The notes: generated by a model from the sequence alone, not told the origin. 64,000 bases of DNA from Parvularcula sp038749595 (GCA_038749595.1 JBCDHW010000008.1:62001-126000); one strand, 5' to 3'. Shown: positions 42,690-54,990, counted from the stretch's first letter. Numbers and translations: made by a program.

Positions 42690-43241
42690 ATGTCGCGCCT
42701 CACCACGCCCCATCGGCGAAACGTGCTTCTCGGGATAAGTGCAATCGCACTGGTTCCTGTCGCCAGCATGGCCCGCCCCCGATCGGAGAAAACCACCATG
42801 AGCGAGACCATCAAGCCCGTGCCGCTGGGTGAAAGCGATGTCGATTGGGGTGCCATTACCGAAGCAGAGTGGAAAGAGCGCCTCACCCCTCCGCAGTTCC
42901 GTATCCTGAGGAAAGAGGGGACGGAGCTGCCGCTCACGTCGCCACTTAACCGCGAAAAACGGAGTGGACAGTATATCTGCGCCGGCTGTTCCTTGCCGCT
43001 TTTCCGGTCGGAGAAGAAATACGAGTCCGGCACCGGCTGGCCCAGTTTCTTCGATTATCAAGAGGGGACGCTTGGCTTCAAAACGGACTTCAAACTGATT
43101 TATCCGCGCAAAGAATACCACTGCATTCGTTGCGGCGGCCACCAGGGTCACGTCTTCCAAGACGGTCCTGACCCTACGGGCTTACGTTACTGCAACAACG
43201 GCGTTGCGCTTCATTTCGTTCCTGACGCCGACCAAGCCTAA
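42690..43241 (+). CDS. msrB: Tat-exported methionine-R-sulfoxide reductase
   Basis: The 183-residue protein has a twin-arginine signal (PHRRNVLLGISAIALVP) followed by an MsrB domain (about 60-180). The zinc-binding pairs CAGC and CIRC are kept, as is the catalytic Cys in RYCNNGVALHF. MsrB reduces the R epimer of oxidised methionine. The signal predicts a periplasmic form, unlike common cytosolic MsrB. An internal ATG after about 31 residues (MSETIKP) could give a cytosolic product. ATG 42690 has a GGGAG site upstream. Confidence 0.9.
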   Translation: MSRLTTPHRRNVLLGISAIALVPVASMARPRSEKTTMSETIKPVPLGESDVDWGAITEAEWKERLTPPQFRILRKEGTELPLTSPLNREKRSGQYICAGCSLPLFRSEKKYESGTGWPSFFDYQEGTLGFKTDFKLIYPRKEYHCIRCGGHQGHVFQDGPDPTGLRYCNNGVALHFVPDADQA

Positions 43242-43246
43242 CGGCG

Positions 43247-43903
43247 CTACGGCGTATTGGGGAAGCTGACCGCCCCCGTCGCGCTATCAATCACGATGGC
43301 GTCGCGGAAGGTTCCCGCCGAGTCGGCAACGCGGATGGAGAAGTTGTTGCTCCCCGCCAGGCCAAACTCAGCACGCCCTGTGAAACCCGACTGGAAAACC
43401 AGCGACGCCGTTTGTCCGCTTCCGGACTTGTTCAGCACCAACCGTATGTCCCCACTGCCTGGGGTGACGTCATCGTGGCTCATCAAAACCGCATCGGATT
43501 TGACCGCAAAGCGGTTCGTCGTGTCCGGCGATGTATTGATTCCAAACTGCGGCGGCTCGTTGAGCGGGAGCCACGTCCCGCTCTTGAAGACATACGCTAT
43601 GCCTTGATCCTCTGTATACGCCGTCATACCCGAAAAGGGCGTATACGACACCCAGGCGCCGTCTTGAAAGACAGCGATATGCCCGCCGGTGAAGTTGTCC
43701 CAATCCGCGCCCGAAATCGTGCCCGGCAACAGGTAAGCATCGCTTTCGGCAACGCTCGCGGGCTGTGTGGTCCGGGTTGCACTGAGCACCCGCAGGTCAA
43801 TTAACGCATCGAGCCTGCGCAGCGCTTCATTGACGGTCACATGCTTCTGCGCCTGTGCCTCAAGGAGATAGGGAAGACCCAAGCGGGACGATTGTGAACT
43901 CAT
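43247..43903 (-). CDS. DUF2793 protein, orphan phage-tail/GTA-type
   Basis: A 218-residue protein whose first 110 residues match DUF2793: SRLGLPYLLEAQAQKHVTVN, NEALRRLDALIDLRV, then the GGHIAVFQDGAWVSYTP and GTWLPL blocks. Residues 115-218 are a beta-rich, glycine/serine-rich region like tail-fibre or head-spike ends (SFPNTP terminus). The family is found in gene-transfer-agent or phage structural genes. Here it stands alone with no other capsid or tail gene. Its leader holds a hairpin that would sequester the ribosome site. Confidence 0.85.
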   Translation of the reverse strand: MSSQSSRLGLPYLLEAQAQKHVTVNEALRRLDALIDLRVLSATRTTQPASVAESDAYLLPGTISGADWDNFTGGHIAVFQDGAWVSYTPFSGMTAYTEDQGIAYVFKSGTWLPLNEPPQFGINTSPDTTNRFAVKSDAVLMSHDDVTPGSGDIRLVLNKSGSGQTASLVFQSGFTGRAEFGLAGSNNFSIRVADSAGTFRDAIVIDSATGAVSFPNTP

Positions 43904-43911
43904 GACGCAAA

Positions 43912-43930
43912 CCTCCGAAAATGCCGGAGG
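43912..43930 (-). promoter_or_regulatory. Hairpin sequestering the DUF2793 ribosome site
   Basis: On the minus-strand transcript, CCTCCG (43930-43925) pairs with CGGAGG (43917-43912) around a 7-base loop. CGGAGG is also the Shine-Dalgarno, 8 bases before the ATG at 43903. A closed stem would hide the ribosome site, so translation could be conditional. Confidence 0.45.
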
Positions 43931-44170
43931 CTAAACTATGGGCAACTCGGATGAGGGGGATAAGTTCGTGCGGTGTTGCAGCGCGGAAGGAGTCCGCTTC
44001 GCGCTGGACGCAAACCCTCTAAGCCACCTTTTCATACAACAAAAAAGCAATACTCTCCGATGGGCTGCCAATTATCTCAAGCGTTCCGTCTCCCTAGCGC
44101 GCGGCCCCACGGCGGAGCTCCTGCGGCGGCGGCAGGTCGCGGTGGGAAGGCTTGGCGGACGTTCCTCCAG

Positions 44171-45202
44171 ATGCGACAAAGCCCTATGCAACCCGCGAAA
44201 CTTCTTCATCCCACGCCGCAAGGCCTTTATTGTCCGCCTGGGGACTTTTTCATCGATCCGGTCGCGCCGGTCGACCGTGCGGTGATCACCCACGGCCACG
44301 CCGACCACGCTCGTGCAGGCCACGGCGCCGTTCTCGCCACCGCCGAAACCCTGGCGATCATGGCCGTGCGCTATGGTGAGATGTTTACGGAACGTCGACA
44401 GACCCTGGCGATCGGCGAGGTTGTCGATATCAACGGAGTCAGCGTCTGGATGGTGCCGGCTGGCCATGTCCTCGGATCGGCTCAGGTCGTCGTCGAGTAT
44501 AGGGGTACACGGATCGTCACGACCGGAGACTATAAACGCCGCCGCGATCCAACATGTGCTGCCTTTGAGCCGGTGCCGTGTGACGTCTTCATTTCTGAGG
44601 CCACCTTCGGCCTCCCGGTCTTTCAGCATCCGGACACAGCCAGTGAAGTACGCAAGCTCCTCCGCTCTGTCGAGCAATTCCCTGAAAGGACCCATCTTGT
44701 CGGTGCCTACGCCCTCGGAAAGGCACAACGGGTGATCTGTCACTTGCGAGAAGAGGAATACGATAAACCTATTTATATTCATGGCGCTATGCAAAAGCTC
44801 TGTGCGCTGTATGAAGAGCTCGGCGTCGCGCTCGGCCCGCTGGAGGCCGCAACAGTCGAACGCAAGCGCGGAGAAAAAGACAAGTTCGCGGGCGAGATCG
44901 TCATCTGCCCGCCGTCCGCTATCCAGTCGACATGGGCCCGCCGCTTTTCCGATCCGCTCCCAGTTTTTGCGAGCGGATGGATGCGGGTCCGGCAACGCGC
45001 CAAGCAGCGGGGTGTTGAGCTTCCTTTGATCATGTCCGATCACGCCGACTGGGATGAACTGACAACGACGGTGCGCGAGGTCGATCCCGCACAACTCTGG
45101 GTGACCCACGGTCGGGAGGACGCGCTCTGCCGATGGGCCGAGCTCGAAGGCCGCCGCGCGCAGGCTCTTCATCTTGTGGGGTACGAGGAGGATGCCGAAT
45201 GA
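44171..45202 (+). CDS. Ligase-associated DNA exonuclease (metallo-beta-lactamase fold)
   Basis: A 343-residue metallo-beta-lactamase-fold nuclease of the CPSF/beta-CASP-like group that is usually coupled to an ATP-dependent DNA ligase. The metal site THGHADHARAGH is at about residues 40-51, with GLYCPPGDFFIDP before it and the VPAGHVLGSAQ and SDHADWDEL blocks later. The start is uncertain: ATG 44171 or 44186 both fit and no strong ribosome site distinguishes them. Its end overlaps the ligase start by 4 bases. Family members act in end processing with Lhr-type helicases. Confidence 0.85.
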   Translation: MRQSPMQPAKLLHPTPQGLYCPPGDFFIDPVAPVDRAVITHGHADHARAGHGAVLATAETLAIMAVRYGEMFTERRQTLAIGEVVDINGVSVWMVPAGHVLGSAQVVVEYRGTRIVTTGDYKRRRDPTCAAFEPVPCDVFISEATFGLPVFQHPDTASEVRKLLRSVEQFPERTHLVGAYALGKAQRVICHLREEEYDKPIYIHGAMQKLCALYEELGVALGPLEAATVERKRGEKDKFAGEIVICPPSAIQSTWARRFSDPLPVFASGWMRVRQRAKQRGVELPLIMSDHADWDELTTTVREVDPAQLWVTHGREDALCRWAELEGRRAQALHLVGYEEDAE

Positions 45203-46791
45203 ATCGCTTCGCAGCGCTTCTCGATCGCCTCATTTACACCCCCTCGCGCAATGGAAAAATCCGTCTTCTGACTGACTTTTTCGCCGATGTTCCGGACCCT
45301 GATCGTGGTTGGGCCGTGGCCGCCATCACGCGCGACATTGATATCAAGTCGGTGAAACCAGCCTTGGTCCGCGCTGTTGTGACCGAACGGGTGGACGAGG
45401 TTCTCTTCGATTTATCAAGGGACTATGTGGGCGACACCGCAGAGGCTGCCGCGCTGATATGGCCAGAGCGTCAGGGTACAAACTGGTCACCGACGCTTTC
45501 TGAAGTCGTCGAGGAGCTGAATGCGACCAGCCGTCAAGACGCCCCCGAACTCTTGGAACGCCTTTTCGATGCATTATCCGCTGAGGGGCGATGGGCGCTG
45601 ATTAAACTGGCCACCGGCGGGCTCCGCATTGGCGTGGCGGCGCGTTTGGTTAAGGTGGCACTGGCTGAGTACGGAGGAAAAGAGGCTCAAGAAATCGAAG
45701 AGCTTTGGCACGGACTAACACCGCCCTACACGGATCTCTTTGCGTGGCTCGACGGAAAAGCGGAAAAGCCCATCAACGCGATGCGTGCCCCTTTTCGCCC
45801 GGTCATGCTCAGCCATCCTGTCGAGGAACCCGACAAGGCAAAGATCGATCTCGCGGCTATGGCTGTCGAGTGGAAATGGGACGGTATCCGTGTACAGCTG
45901 GTTCGAGAGGGCGACGAAGCGCGGCTCTACTCCCGTACAGGAGACGATATTTCAGCCGCTTTTCCCGATGTCATCGACGGGTTCCCTGTCGACGCGGCCA
46001 TAGACGGAGAGCTGTTGGTTTTCGACCCGAGCCAAACCGGCCACTTCAGTGTGCGTCCCTTCAATGACCTTCAAAAGCGCCTGAATCGAAAAACCGTTTC
46101 CGCTAAAATGCTGAAATCGCACCCCGCTTTTGTCCGCGCCTATGATATTCTGTGGACCGAGGGTAAAGACCTACGTACGCAGAGCCTTGACGAACGGCGC
46201 GCCGAACTTGAACATGTGGTATCCAAGGGCCTTCCTCGCGTCGACATCAGTGAACGGATGGATGTTGATAGTTGGAATACGTTGCAAATCATGCGCTCCG
46301 AGCCGCCCATCGATGCCATTGAAGGCGTGATGTTGAAGCGTCGGGACGCGGCCTACCTTCCCGGGCGTCCAAAAGGTTTGTGGTGGAAGTGGAAACGTGA
46401 ACCCCGGCTGATCGACGCCGTTTTGATGTACGCGCAGCGCGGGCACGGCAAACGCTCGAGTTTCTACTCAGATTACACGTTCGGATGCTGGCGCGGTGAC
46501 GAACTGATCCCCGTAGGGAAGGCTTATTCTGGGTATACGGATCAAGAGCTCAAAAAGATCGATAAATTCGTCCGCGATAACACAATTGACCGCTTCGGTC
46601 CTGTGCGATCGGTGCGCGCTACACGAGAATTTGGCCTCGTCTTTGAGGTCGCCTTCGAAGGCTTGCAACGGTCGCCGCGGCACAAGAGTGGAGTGGCGAT
46701 GCGATTCCCGCGGATCAACCGCCTCCGATGGGATAAGCCTGCCGCCGAAGCTGATGCGCTAGAGAACCTCGAAGCAATGTTACCGGATTAA
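45199..46791 (+). CDS. ATP-dependent DNA ligase (Exo-associated type)
   Basis: A 530-residue ligase. The adenylation site Lys is in EWKWDGIRVQLV (about residues 233-244), followed by the RTGDDISAAFPDV, DGELLV (motif III region) and GVMLKRRDA (about 377-385) motifs and an OB-fold C-terminal region ending RWDKPAAEADAL. The N-terminal DNA-binding region is also present. It belongs to the bacterial type found beside a nuclease and, in many genomes, an Lhr helicase and metallophosphoesterase. The last two are absent here. GAGGAGG lies before ATG 45199, which overlaps the exonuclease stop (ATGA). Confidence 0.93.
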   Translation: MNRFAALLDRLIYTPSRNGKIRLLTDFFADVPDPDRGWAVAAITRDIDIKSVKPALVRAVVTERVDEVLFDLSRDYVGDTAEAAALIWPERQGTNWSPTLSEVVEELNATSRQDAPELLERLFDALSAEGRWALIKLATGGLRIGVAARLVKVALAEYGGKEAQEIEELWHGLTPPYTDLFAWLDGKAEKPINAMRAPFRPVMLSHPVEEPDKAKIDLAAMAVEWKWDGIRVQLVREGDEARLYSRTGDDISAAFPDVIDGFPVDAAIDGELLVFDPSQTGHFSVRPFNDLQKRLNRKTVSAKMLKSHPAFVRAYDILWTEGKDLRTQSLDERRAELEHVVSKGLPRVDISERMDVDSWNTLQIMRSEPPIDAIEGVMLKRRDAAYLPGRPKGLWWKWKREPRLIDAVLMYAQRGHGKRSSFYSDYTFGCWRGDELIPVGKAYSGYTDQELKKIDKFVRDNTIDRFGPVRSVRATREFGLVFEVAFEGLQRSPRHKSGVAMRFPRINRLRWDKPAAEADALENLEAMLPD

Positions 46792-46793
46792 AA

Positions 46794-46820
46794 AAAGGGC
46801 GACCGTTTCGGTCGCCCTTT
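46794..46820. terminator. Bidirectional intrinsic terminator
   Basis: An 11-bp stem AAAGGGCGACC/GGTCGCCCTTT with loop GTTTC has A-runs before and T-rich ends on both strands. It terminates the ligase gene on plus and cysNC on minus. Confidence 0.9.
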
Positions 46821-46841
46821 TGTTCCGTCTCAAGAAGAAGT

Positions 46842-48743
46842 TTAGCTTCCGAGATAGCCATTTTTGTCGAGATATTCCACAATGATCTCAGCCGCTTTTT
46901 CCGCAGCGATTTCAGAGGTATCAATCTCGATTTCCGGGTTTTCAGGAGCCTCGTAAGGGCTGTCGATGCCGGTGAAGTTCTTGATCTCACCTTTCCGAGC
47001 CTTAGCGTAAAGCCCCTTCACATCGCGTTGTTCGGCAACAGCGAGGGGCGTCGAAACGTAGACTTCGATAAACTCCTTGTCACCCATCCGTTCACGGACA
47101 GACGACCGGTCGGCCGTGAAGGGTGAGATGAATGAGACGAGCGTGATCACACCTGCGTCGACCATCAGCTTGCCGGCCTCACCGACACGGCGAATGTTCT
47201 CAACGCGATCCGCATCGGTAAACCCAAGGTCTCGGTTCAGACCGTGGCGGACATTATCTCCATCAAGAACGTAGGTGAGGCGGCCAAGATCGTGCAGGCG
47301 TTTCTCAACGAGATTGGCAACAGTGGACTTGCCCGATCCCGACAGGCCGGTGAACCACAGCATGCAGGACTTTTGTCCAAGAATACCTTGGCGCGCCTCT
47401 TTGTTCACTTCGAGCGCTTGCCAGTGAACGTTCTGAGACCGGCGCAGTGCGTAGTCGATCATCCCGACACCGACGGTGTGGTTGGTGATCCGGTCAATCA
47501 GGATAAAGCTTCCCATTGCTCGGTTGTCAGCATAGGGATCGAAAACGAGGCGCTGCGTAAGCGAAAGATTGCACTCGCCAATTTCGTTCAGTTTCAGCGT
47601 TTTACCGGAGAGGTGATCGAGTGTATTGACATCAATCCGATGCTTAAGATCGGTAATCTGTGCAGGGATCATCCGATTGTTAGACTTGAGAATATACTGC
47701 CGGCCGGGCAGCATTTCTTCTTCGTCCATCCAAAGGATCTTCGCCTGGATCTGGCTCGCTTGCTCTGCAGGTTGCTGCGCTTCGGCGATGATATCACCGC
47801 GGCTCGCGTCGATTTCATCCGCCAGCGTCAGTGTCACCGCACGGGTTTTGTCGGCGGAGGCGAGATCTCCGTCTCGGGTAACAATTTTTTCGACTTTCGT
47901 CCGTTTCCCCGAGGGGAGAATGACGACTTCGTCACCGGGTTTCACCTCGCCAGAAACGATTGTTCCCGAGAAGCCCCGGAAGTCGAGGTTCGGCCGGTTG
48001 ACCCACTGCACAGGCATCCGGAAGGGTTGATCGTCCTTACGCGACACATCGATCGTTTCGAGGTAAGGCAGCAGAGCTGAACCATCATACCACGGCGTAT
48101 TCGGGCTTTGCGTCAGCATGTTGTCGCCCTTCAGTGCCGACAGCGGCATGCAGGCGATGGTCTCAAAACCGAGCGGCTGAGCGAAGGCACGGTACTCTTC
48201 CTCAATCGAGCGAAAGACGTCTTCGCGATAATCCTTGAGGTCCATTTTATTAATTGCAACAACGACATGACGGATACCGAGCAGCGAGCAAATGAAGCTG
48301 TGGCGCCGGGTTTGCGGCAGCACACCTTGGCGCGAGTCGATCAGAATGATCGCCACATCAGCCGTCGATGCGCCGGTCGCCATGTTGCGCGTATATTGCT
48401 CATGACCCGGAGTATCGGCAACGATGAACTTCCGCTTTTCGGTGGCGAAGAAGCGGTAGGCAACGTCGATCGTGATGCCTTGCTCACGTTCCGCAGCCAG
48501 ACCATCGACCAGGAGAGCAAAGTCGATTTCACCGCCTTGCGTGCCGAATTTCTTACTGTCCGACCCCAGCGTTTCAAGTTGATCGTCGAAGATCGTCTTG
48601 GCGTCGTAGAGGAGACGACCGATGAGGGTCGACTTGCCGTCGTCCACCGACCCGCAGGTCAGGAAACGGAGCATATCTTTCTTCTCGTGGGTGGCGAGAT
48701 AGTCGTGGATGTTGTCGCCGTCCTGGAAAACCGAACCGTCCAT
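46842..48743 (-). CDS. cysNC: Bifunctional sulfate adenylyltransferase subunit 1/APS kinase
   Basis: A 633-residue fusion. Residues 1-440 are the CysN GTPase of ATP sulfurylase, with LTCGSVDDGKSTLIGRLLYD (Walker A), DTPGHEQYTRNM and NKMDL. Residues about 445-633 are the CysC APS kinase, with WFTGLSGSGKSTVANLV (about 457-473) and LDGDNVRHGLN. Together they make APS and then PAPS for sulfate assimilation or sulfation. The start overlaps the cysD stop by one base (TAATG). NodQ-like fusions of this kind are common in alphaproteobacteria. Confidence 0.96.
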   Translation of the reverse strand: MDGSVFQDGDNIHDYLATHEKKDMLRFLTCGSVDDGKSTLIGRLLYDAKTIFDDQLETLGSDSKKFGTQGGEIDFALLVDGLAAEREQGITIDVAYRFFATEKRKFIVADTPGHEQYTRNMATGASTADVAIILIDSRQGVLPQTRRHSFICSLLGIRHVVVAINKMDLKDYREDVFRSIEEEYRAFAQPLGFETIACMPLSALKGDNMLTQSPNTPWYDGSALLPYLETIDVSRKDDQPFRMPVQWVNRPNLDFRGFSGTIVSGEVKPGDEVVILPSGKRTKVEKIVTRDGDLASADKTRAVTLTLADEIDASRGDIIAEAQQPAEQASQIQAKILWMDEEEMLPGRQYILKSNNRMIPAQITDLKHRIDVNTLDHLSGKTLKLNEIGECNLSLTQRLVFDPYADNRAMGSFILIDRITNHTVGVGMIDYALRRSQNVHWQALEVNKEARQGILGQKSCMLWFTGLSGSGKSTVANLVEKRLHDLGRLTYVLDGDNVRHGLNRDLGFTDADRVENIRRVGEAGKLMVDAGVITLVSFISPFTADRSSVRERMGDKEFIEVYVSTPLAVAEQRDVKGLYAKARKGEIKNFTGIDSPYEAPENPEIEIDTSEIAAEKAAEIIVEYLDKNGYLGS

Positions 48744-49864
48744 TAGAAGTAGCCCTCTTGTTTCTTTTTCTCCATCGATGCCGACTGGTCGTGGTCGATG
48801 ACCCGGCCTTGGCGTTCAGAGCTCCGTGAAAGGAGCATCTCTTCGATGATCTGCGGAAGTGTGGTGGCGTTTGACTCAACAGCGCCTGTGAGCGGGTAGC
48901 AGCCGAGCGTCCGGAAGCGGACCATTTTCTCTTCGACCTTCTCGCCAGGGTGGATGGGCATCCGATCATCGTCAACCATGATCAGTGTACCGTCACGTTC
49001 CACAACTGGCCGCTTCGCAGCGAGGTAAAGTGGAACGATTTCAATGTTTTCGCGAGCGATATACTGCCAAATATCGAGCTCGGTCCAATTGGACAGTGGG
49101 AACACGCGGGTCGATTCGCCTGGCGCGGTCCGTGTGTTGTAGATGTTCCAAAGCTCGGGGCGTTGGCTCTTCGGATCCCAGCGGTGATCGGCCGTCCGGA
49201 AGCTGAAGATCCGCTCTTTGGCGCGCGACTTCTCTTCGTCGCGGCGGGCCCCGCCAAAAGCAGCGTCAAACTTGTGGTGGTTTAGCGCTTGCTTGAGGGC
49301 TTGGGTCTTCATGATGTCGGTGTGTACGGCAGACCCGTGCGTGAACGGACCAACACCTTGCTTGACCCCTTCTTCGTTAATCCAAACACGCAGATCGAGA
49401 CCAAGATTGTCCGCAAGCTGATCACGAAAAGTGATCATCTCCCGGAACTTCCATGTGGTGTCCACATGGAGCAGTGGGAACGGCGGCTTCGAAGGGTAGA
49501 AGGCCTTCAGCGCCAGGTGCAGCATCACGGCCGAGTCTTTGCCGATGGAGTACAGCATCACCGGGTTTTCAGCCTCGGCCACAACCTCGCGCATAACGTG
49601 GATGCTTTCGGCTTCAAGCCGGTCGAGGTGAGTCATCGCGTCCGGCGAGAGCAATTCGTCAGCGCGCGGCGTTTCGGCGACTTCCATCGCGTCGAGCCGT
49701 TCGGCCGCGCGGATCAGCGTTTTTTGGGTCATTCCGCCCCCGTTCTTGATGCGGGCAAGTCCTTTTCCATCGTTGAGGAGCTTGCGTGAGATTGTGGTCA
49801 GCGACAGGCCGGACGTCTCACTCAGACGTTCAGCGCGGCGTAAGAGGTTGTCAGTGGTGATCAT
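48743..49864 (-). CDS. cysD: Sulfate adenylyltransferase subunit 2 with N-terminal HTH-like extension
   Basis: Residues 77-373 are a normal CysD, starting at THLDRLEAESIHVMREV, with the PP-loop SIGKDSAVM and the GGARRDEEKSRAKERIFSFR block. It transfers AMP from ATP to sulfate in complex with CysN. The ORF also has about 75 residues ahead: LLRRAERLSETSGLSLTTIS, RKLLNDGKGLARIKNGGGMT and TLIRAAERLDAME, a pattern of small helix-turn-helix DNA-binding domains. Translation is set at ATG 49864 by a perfect AAGGAGGGGG site; no site precedes the inner Met. A promoter-like TATAAT lies on the minus strand at 49966-49961. Confidence 0.85.
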   Translation of the reverse strand: MITTDNLLRRAERLSETSGLSLTTISRKLLNDGKGLARIKNGGGMTQKTLIRAAERLDAMEVAETPRADELLSPDAMTHLDRLEAESIHVMREVVAEAENPVMLYSIGKDSAVMLHLALKAFYPSKPPFPLLHVDTTWKFREMITFRDQLADNLGLDLRVWINEEGVKQGVGPFTHGSAVHTDIMKTQALKQALNHHKFDAAFGGARRDEEKSRAKERIFSFRTADHRWDPKSQRPELWNIYNTRTAPGESTRVFPLSNWTELDIWQYIARENIEIVPLYLAAKRPVVERDGTLIMVDDDRMPIHPGEKVEEKMVRFRTLGCYPLTGAVESNATTLPQIIEEMLLSRSSERQGRVIDHDQSASMEKKKQEGYF

Positions 49865-49960
49865 ACCCCCTCCTTGCCGACGCACGATGCTTCAAAAGCG
49901 TGGGAAAATCAACGCGTATAAAAGGATTATCGTGGGAATCCTATAAGATACTGTTAACTC

Positions 49961-49966
49961 ATTATA
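49961..49966 (-). promoter_or_regulatory. Candidate -10 box for cysD
   Basis: A perfect TATAAT on the minus strand lies about 100 bases upstream of the cysD ATG in an AT-rich patch. The only -35-like match, TGGACT, is 19 bases away, so the call is weak. The inverted repeat GGATT/AATCC at 49924-49941 lies in the leader. No consensus CysB-type site is obvious. Confidence 0.3.
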
Positions 49967-50141
49967 ATTGCCTGTTTATAAACGTAGTCCATCGCTTTAT
50001 TGCCGATGTTTTAGGACATCTTTAGGGTTCTGTCGTGGGGTCAGGCACCTTTCGTCCCACGCTGTAGAGCGCGTTGGTGGGATGGGCGGTTGTTTCTCCC
50101 ACGATTGCTCACAAGCGGTTGGGGGATGCAAAAATCGTCAG

Positions 50142-53381
<3,240 letters not shown>

Positions 53382-53493
53382 ACGAAGGCCATCCGATCAG
53401 AGCAACGAACCGCGAAGTCGGCACCGGTTCGCCGTTTGTTGCTCCAAAACAAAGTCTAGAGCAGCGGCTGATGTCCCAAAAGCATCCACGGCT

Positions 53494-54990
53494 CTAGGGA
53501 AGCTCTCCGTAAACAGACCATTTCCGTTCCGCCTCAGGTTGCGGCTCCGCTCCTAGCCACAGGCGTTCGCCATCCTCCGTTTCTACCCGCCAATAGTCCC
53601 GGGCCTGGCGCCGCTCGGCCTCCTCTTGCCACCACTCGGGGAGGATCCGCCGCGGACCCTCAGCCTTACGCACACGGAAGGTTCTGCCGCGCCAGCGAAA
53701 GCGCTCGGGTGGCCGTCCGGGGCTTAGGGCCTCAAGCGGTTGGCCAGGAAAAAGGCGCAGAGGGTCTGGCGCGAGGCGCGGTGCCCAATCCCTCTTTCCT
53801 CCCGCCGAAACGGCAGGAATGTGCACTTGGTTGAAGCCAGGAAGATGGCTTTCCGCAGGCGCCGGGCGGGTGACCCGGTCAAAGCCCAGCCGGTTGCCAA
53901 GCGTGCCGATCAGATCATCAAGGCTCCCCTTACGCGCGACTTGTCCGAGGGCGGATTGTTTCACCTCAAGCGGGCCGTGGCCGCGCACCACCAGCCGGAT
54001 CACATCAATCCCAAAGCCGGCATCGAGGCTGTCAATAATCGGCGCCCATTGCCGCAGGATCGCAGGCCTATCGATGCAGGGTTTTGCCATACCGATAGCG
54101 CGGACCTCAGATGAGCCATTCGCACGTTGAACAATCATTTCGAGTGCTGTGATGCCGCGGCCATCTTCTTCTAGTTTTCCGCAGAGCGCCGTGAGGATTT
54201 TGTCCAGCGCCGCCGTGACGTCCGAGGTGAGTCCGATGGGCTCAGGAAAGCTCAGCCGCGCGGAGTAACGGCGGCGCATCGCCACCGGCGCGACGGGGGT
54301 GGCGGAGCGTCCGAAGGCTTCTTCAAGGTGCCGGGTCATCGACGCGCCGAACCGCTTGGTGAGATCCGCACCCGGAAGCTGTGCGACATCGCCAAGGGTC
54401 TTCAGCCCAAGCCTGCGCAGGTGCCGGCTTTCCGCGCCAAGGGCTGCAACAGGCAGGGTACTGATCACCTGCGGGCTCTCGCCAGGCGGAACAATCGTGC
54501 TGTCCTCACCGCCAAAGCGGGCCAGCGCTTGTGCGGCGCCTTTCGTATCGGCGAGAGCGGCGCGGGTGTGAAAGCCAAGGCCCTCCACCTCGGCGCGCAC
54601 AGCTTCGCTCATCGCTTCCTCGCCGCCGAAAAGATGCGCACACCCTGTAATGTCGAGGGCCAAAGCATCAGGCGGCTCCATCCCCACGAAAGGCGAGAAG
54701 CGGTGGGCCCAGCGGTGGAGGGCAAAGAGCAGCCGCTCCTCCCGCACCAGGTCCTGGGTGCGGGTCAAAAGCTGGGGCACCGCGGCCCTGGCATCGGCGA
54801 GGGCCATGCCTGGGTAAAGGCCCACCTCCTCTGCCGCCGCGCTCAGCACATGCAGCCTGAGCGCGCTCTTTTTCTCGGCCACAATGGCGAAGGGCTCCTC
54901 ACGAGGGATCCCTTCCCGGCGGATTGCTTGGTCCGCCGCCATTCTGTGAAACCACAGATAAAGAACGCGTTTGCCAACGCCACGTGACAT
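53494..54990 (-). CDS. imuB: ImuB, Y-family polymerase-like mutagenesis protein
   Basis: A 498-residue inactive Y-family polymerase homologue acting as hub of the DnaE2 mutasome. The start MSRGVGKRVLYLWFHRMAAD and the ALDITGCAHLFGGEEAM block are typical; the catalytic acidic residues of active Y-family polymerases are not kept. The beta-clamp motif is QLPGADL (about residues 213-219). The C-terminal region after 350 is basic and has the GRPPERFRWRGR and PEWWQEE stretches usual in ImuB. I chose ATG 54990, which overlaps the imuA end by 92 bases, since homology begins there. Confidence 0.94.
   Translation of the reverse strand: MSRGVGKRVLYLWFHRMAADQAIRREGIPREEPFAIVAEKKSALRLHVLSAAAEEVGLYPGMALADARAAVPQLLTRTQDLVREERLLFALHRWAHRFSPFVGMEPPDALALDITGCAHLFGGEEAMSEAVRAEVEGLGFHTRAALADTKGAAQALARFGGEDSTIVPPGESPQVISTLPVAALGAESRHLRRLGLKTLGDVAQLPGADLTKRFGASMTRHLEEAFGRSATPVAPVAMRRRYSARLSFPEPIGLTSDVTAALDKILTALCGKLEEDGRGITALEMIVQRANGSSEVRAIGMAKPCIDRPAILRQWAPIIDSLDAGFGIDVIRLVVRGHGPLEVKQSALGQVARKGSLDDLIGTLGNRLGFDRVTRPAPAESHLPGFNQVHIPAVSAGGKRDWAPRLAPDPLRLFPGQPLEALSPGRPPERFRWRGRTFRVRKAEGPRRILPEWWQEEAERRQARDYWRVETEDGERLWLGAEPQPEAERKWSVYGELP

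Noticed and set aside
43247..43903. Prophage or complete gene transfer agent
   Set aside because: Only one tail-type gene is present; no capsid, portal, terminase, integrase or lysis gene lies within reach.
44072..45172. Antisense open frame of 366 codons over the exonuclease gene
   Set aside because: It has no family signature; the plus-strand metallo-beta-lactamase motifs are clear.
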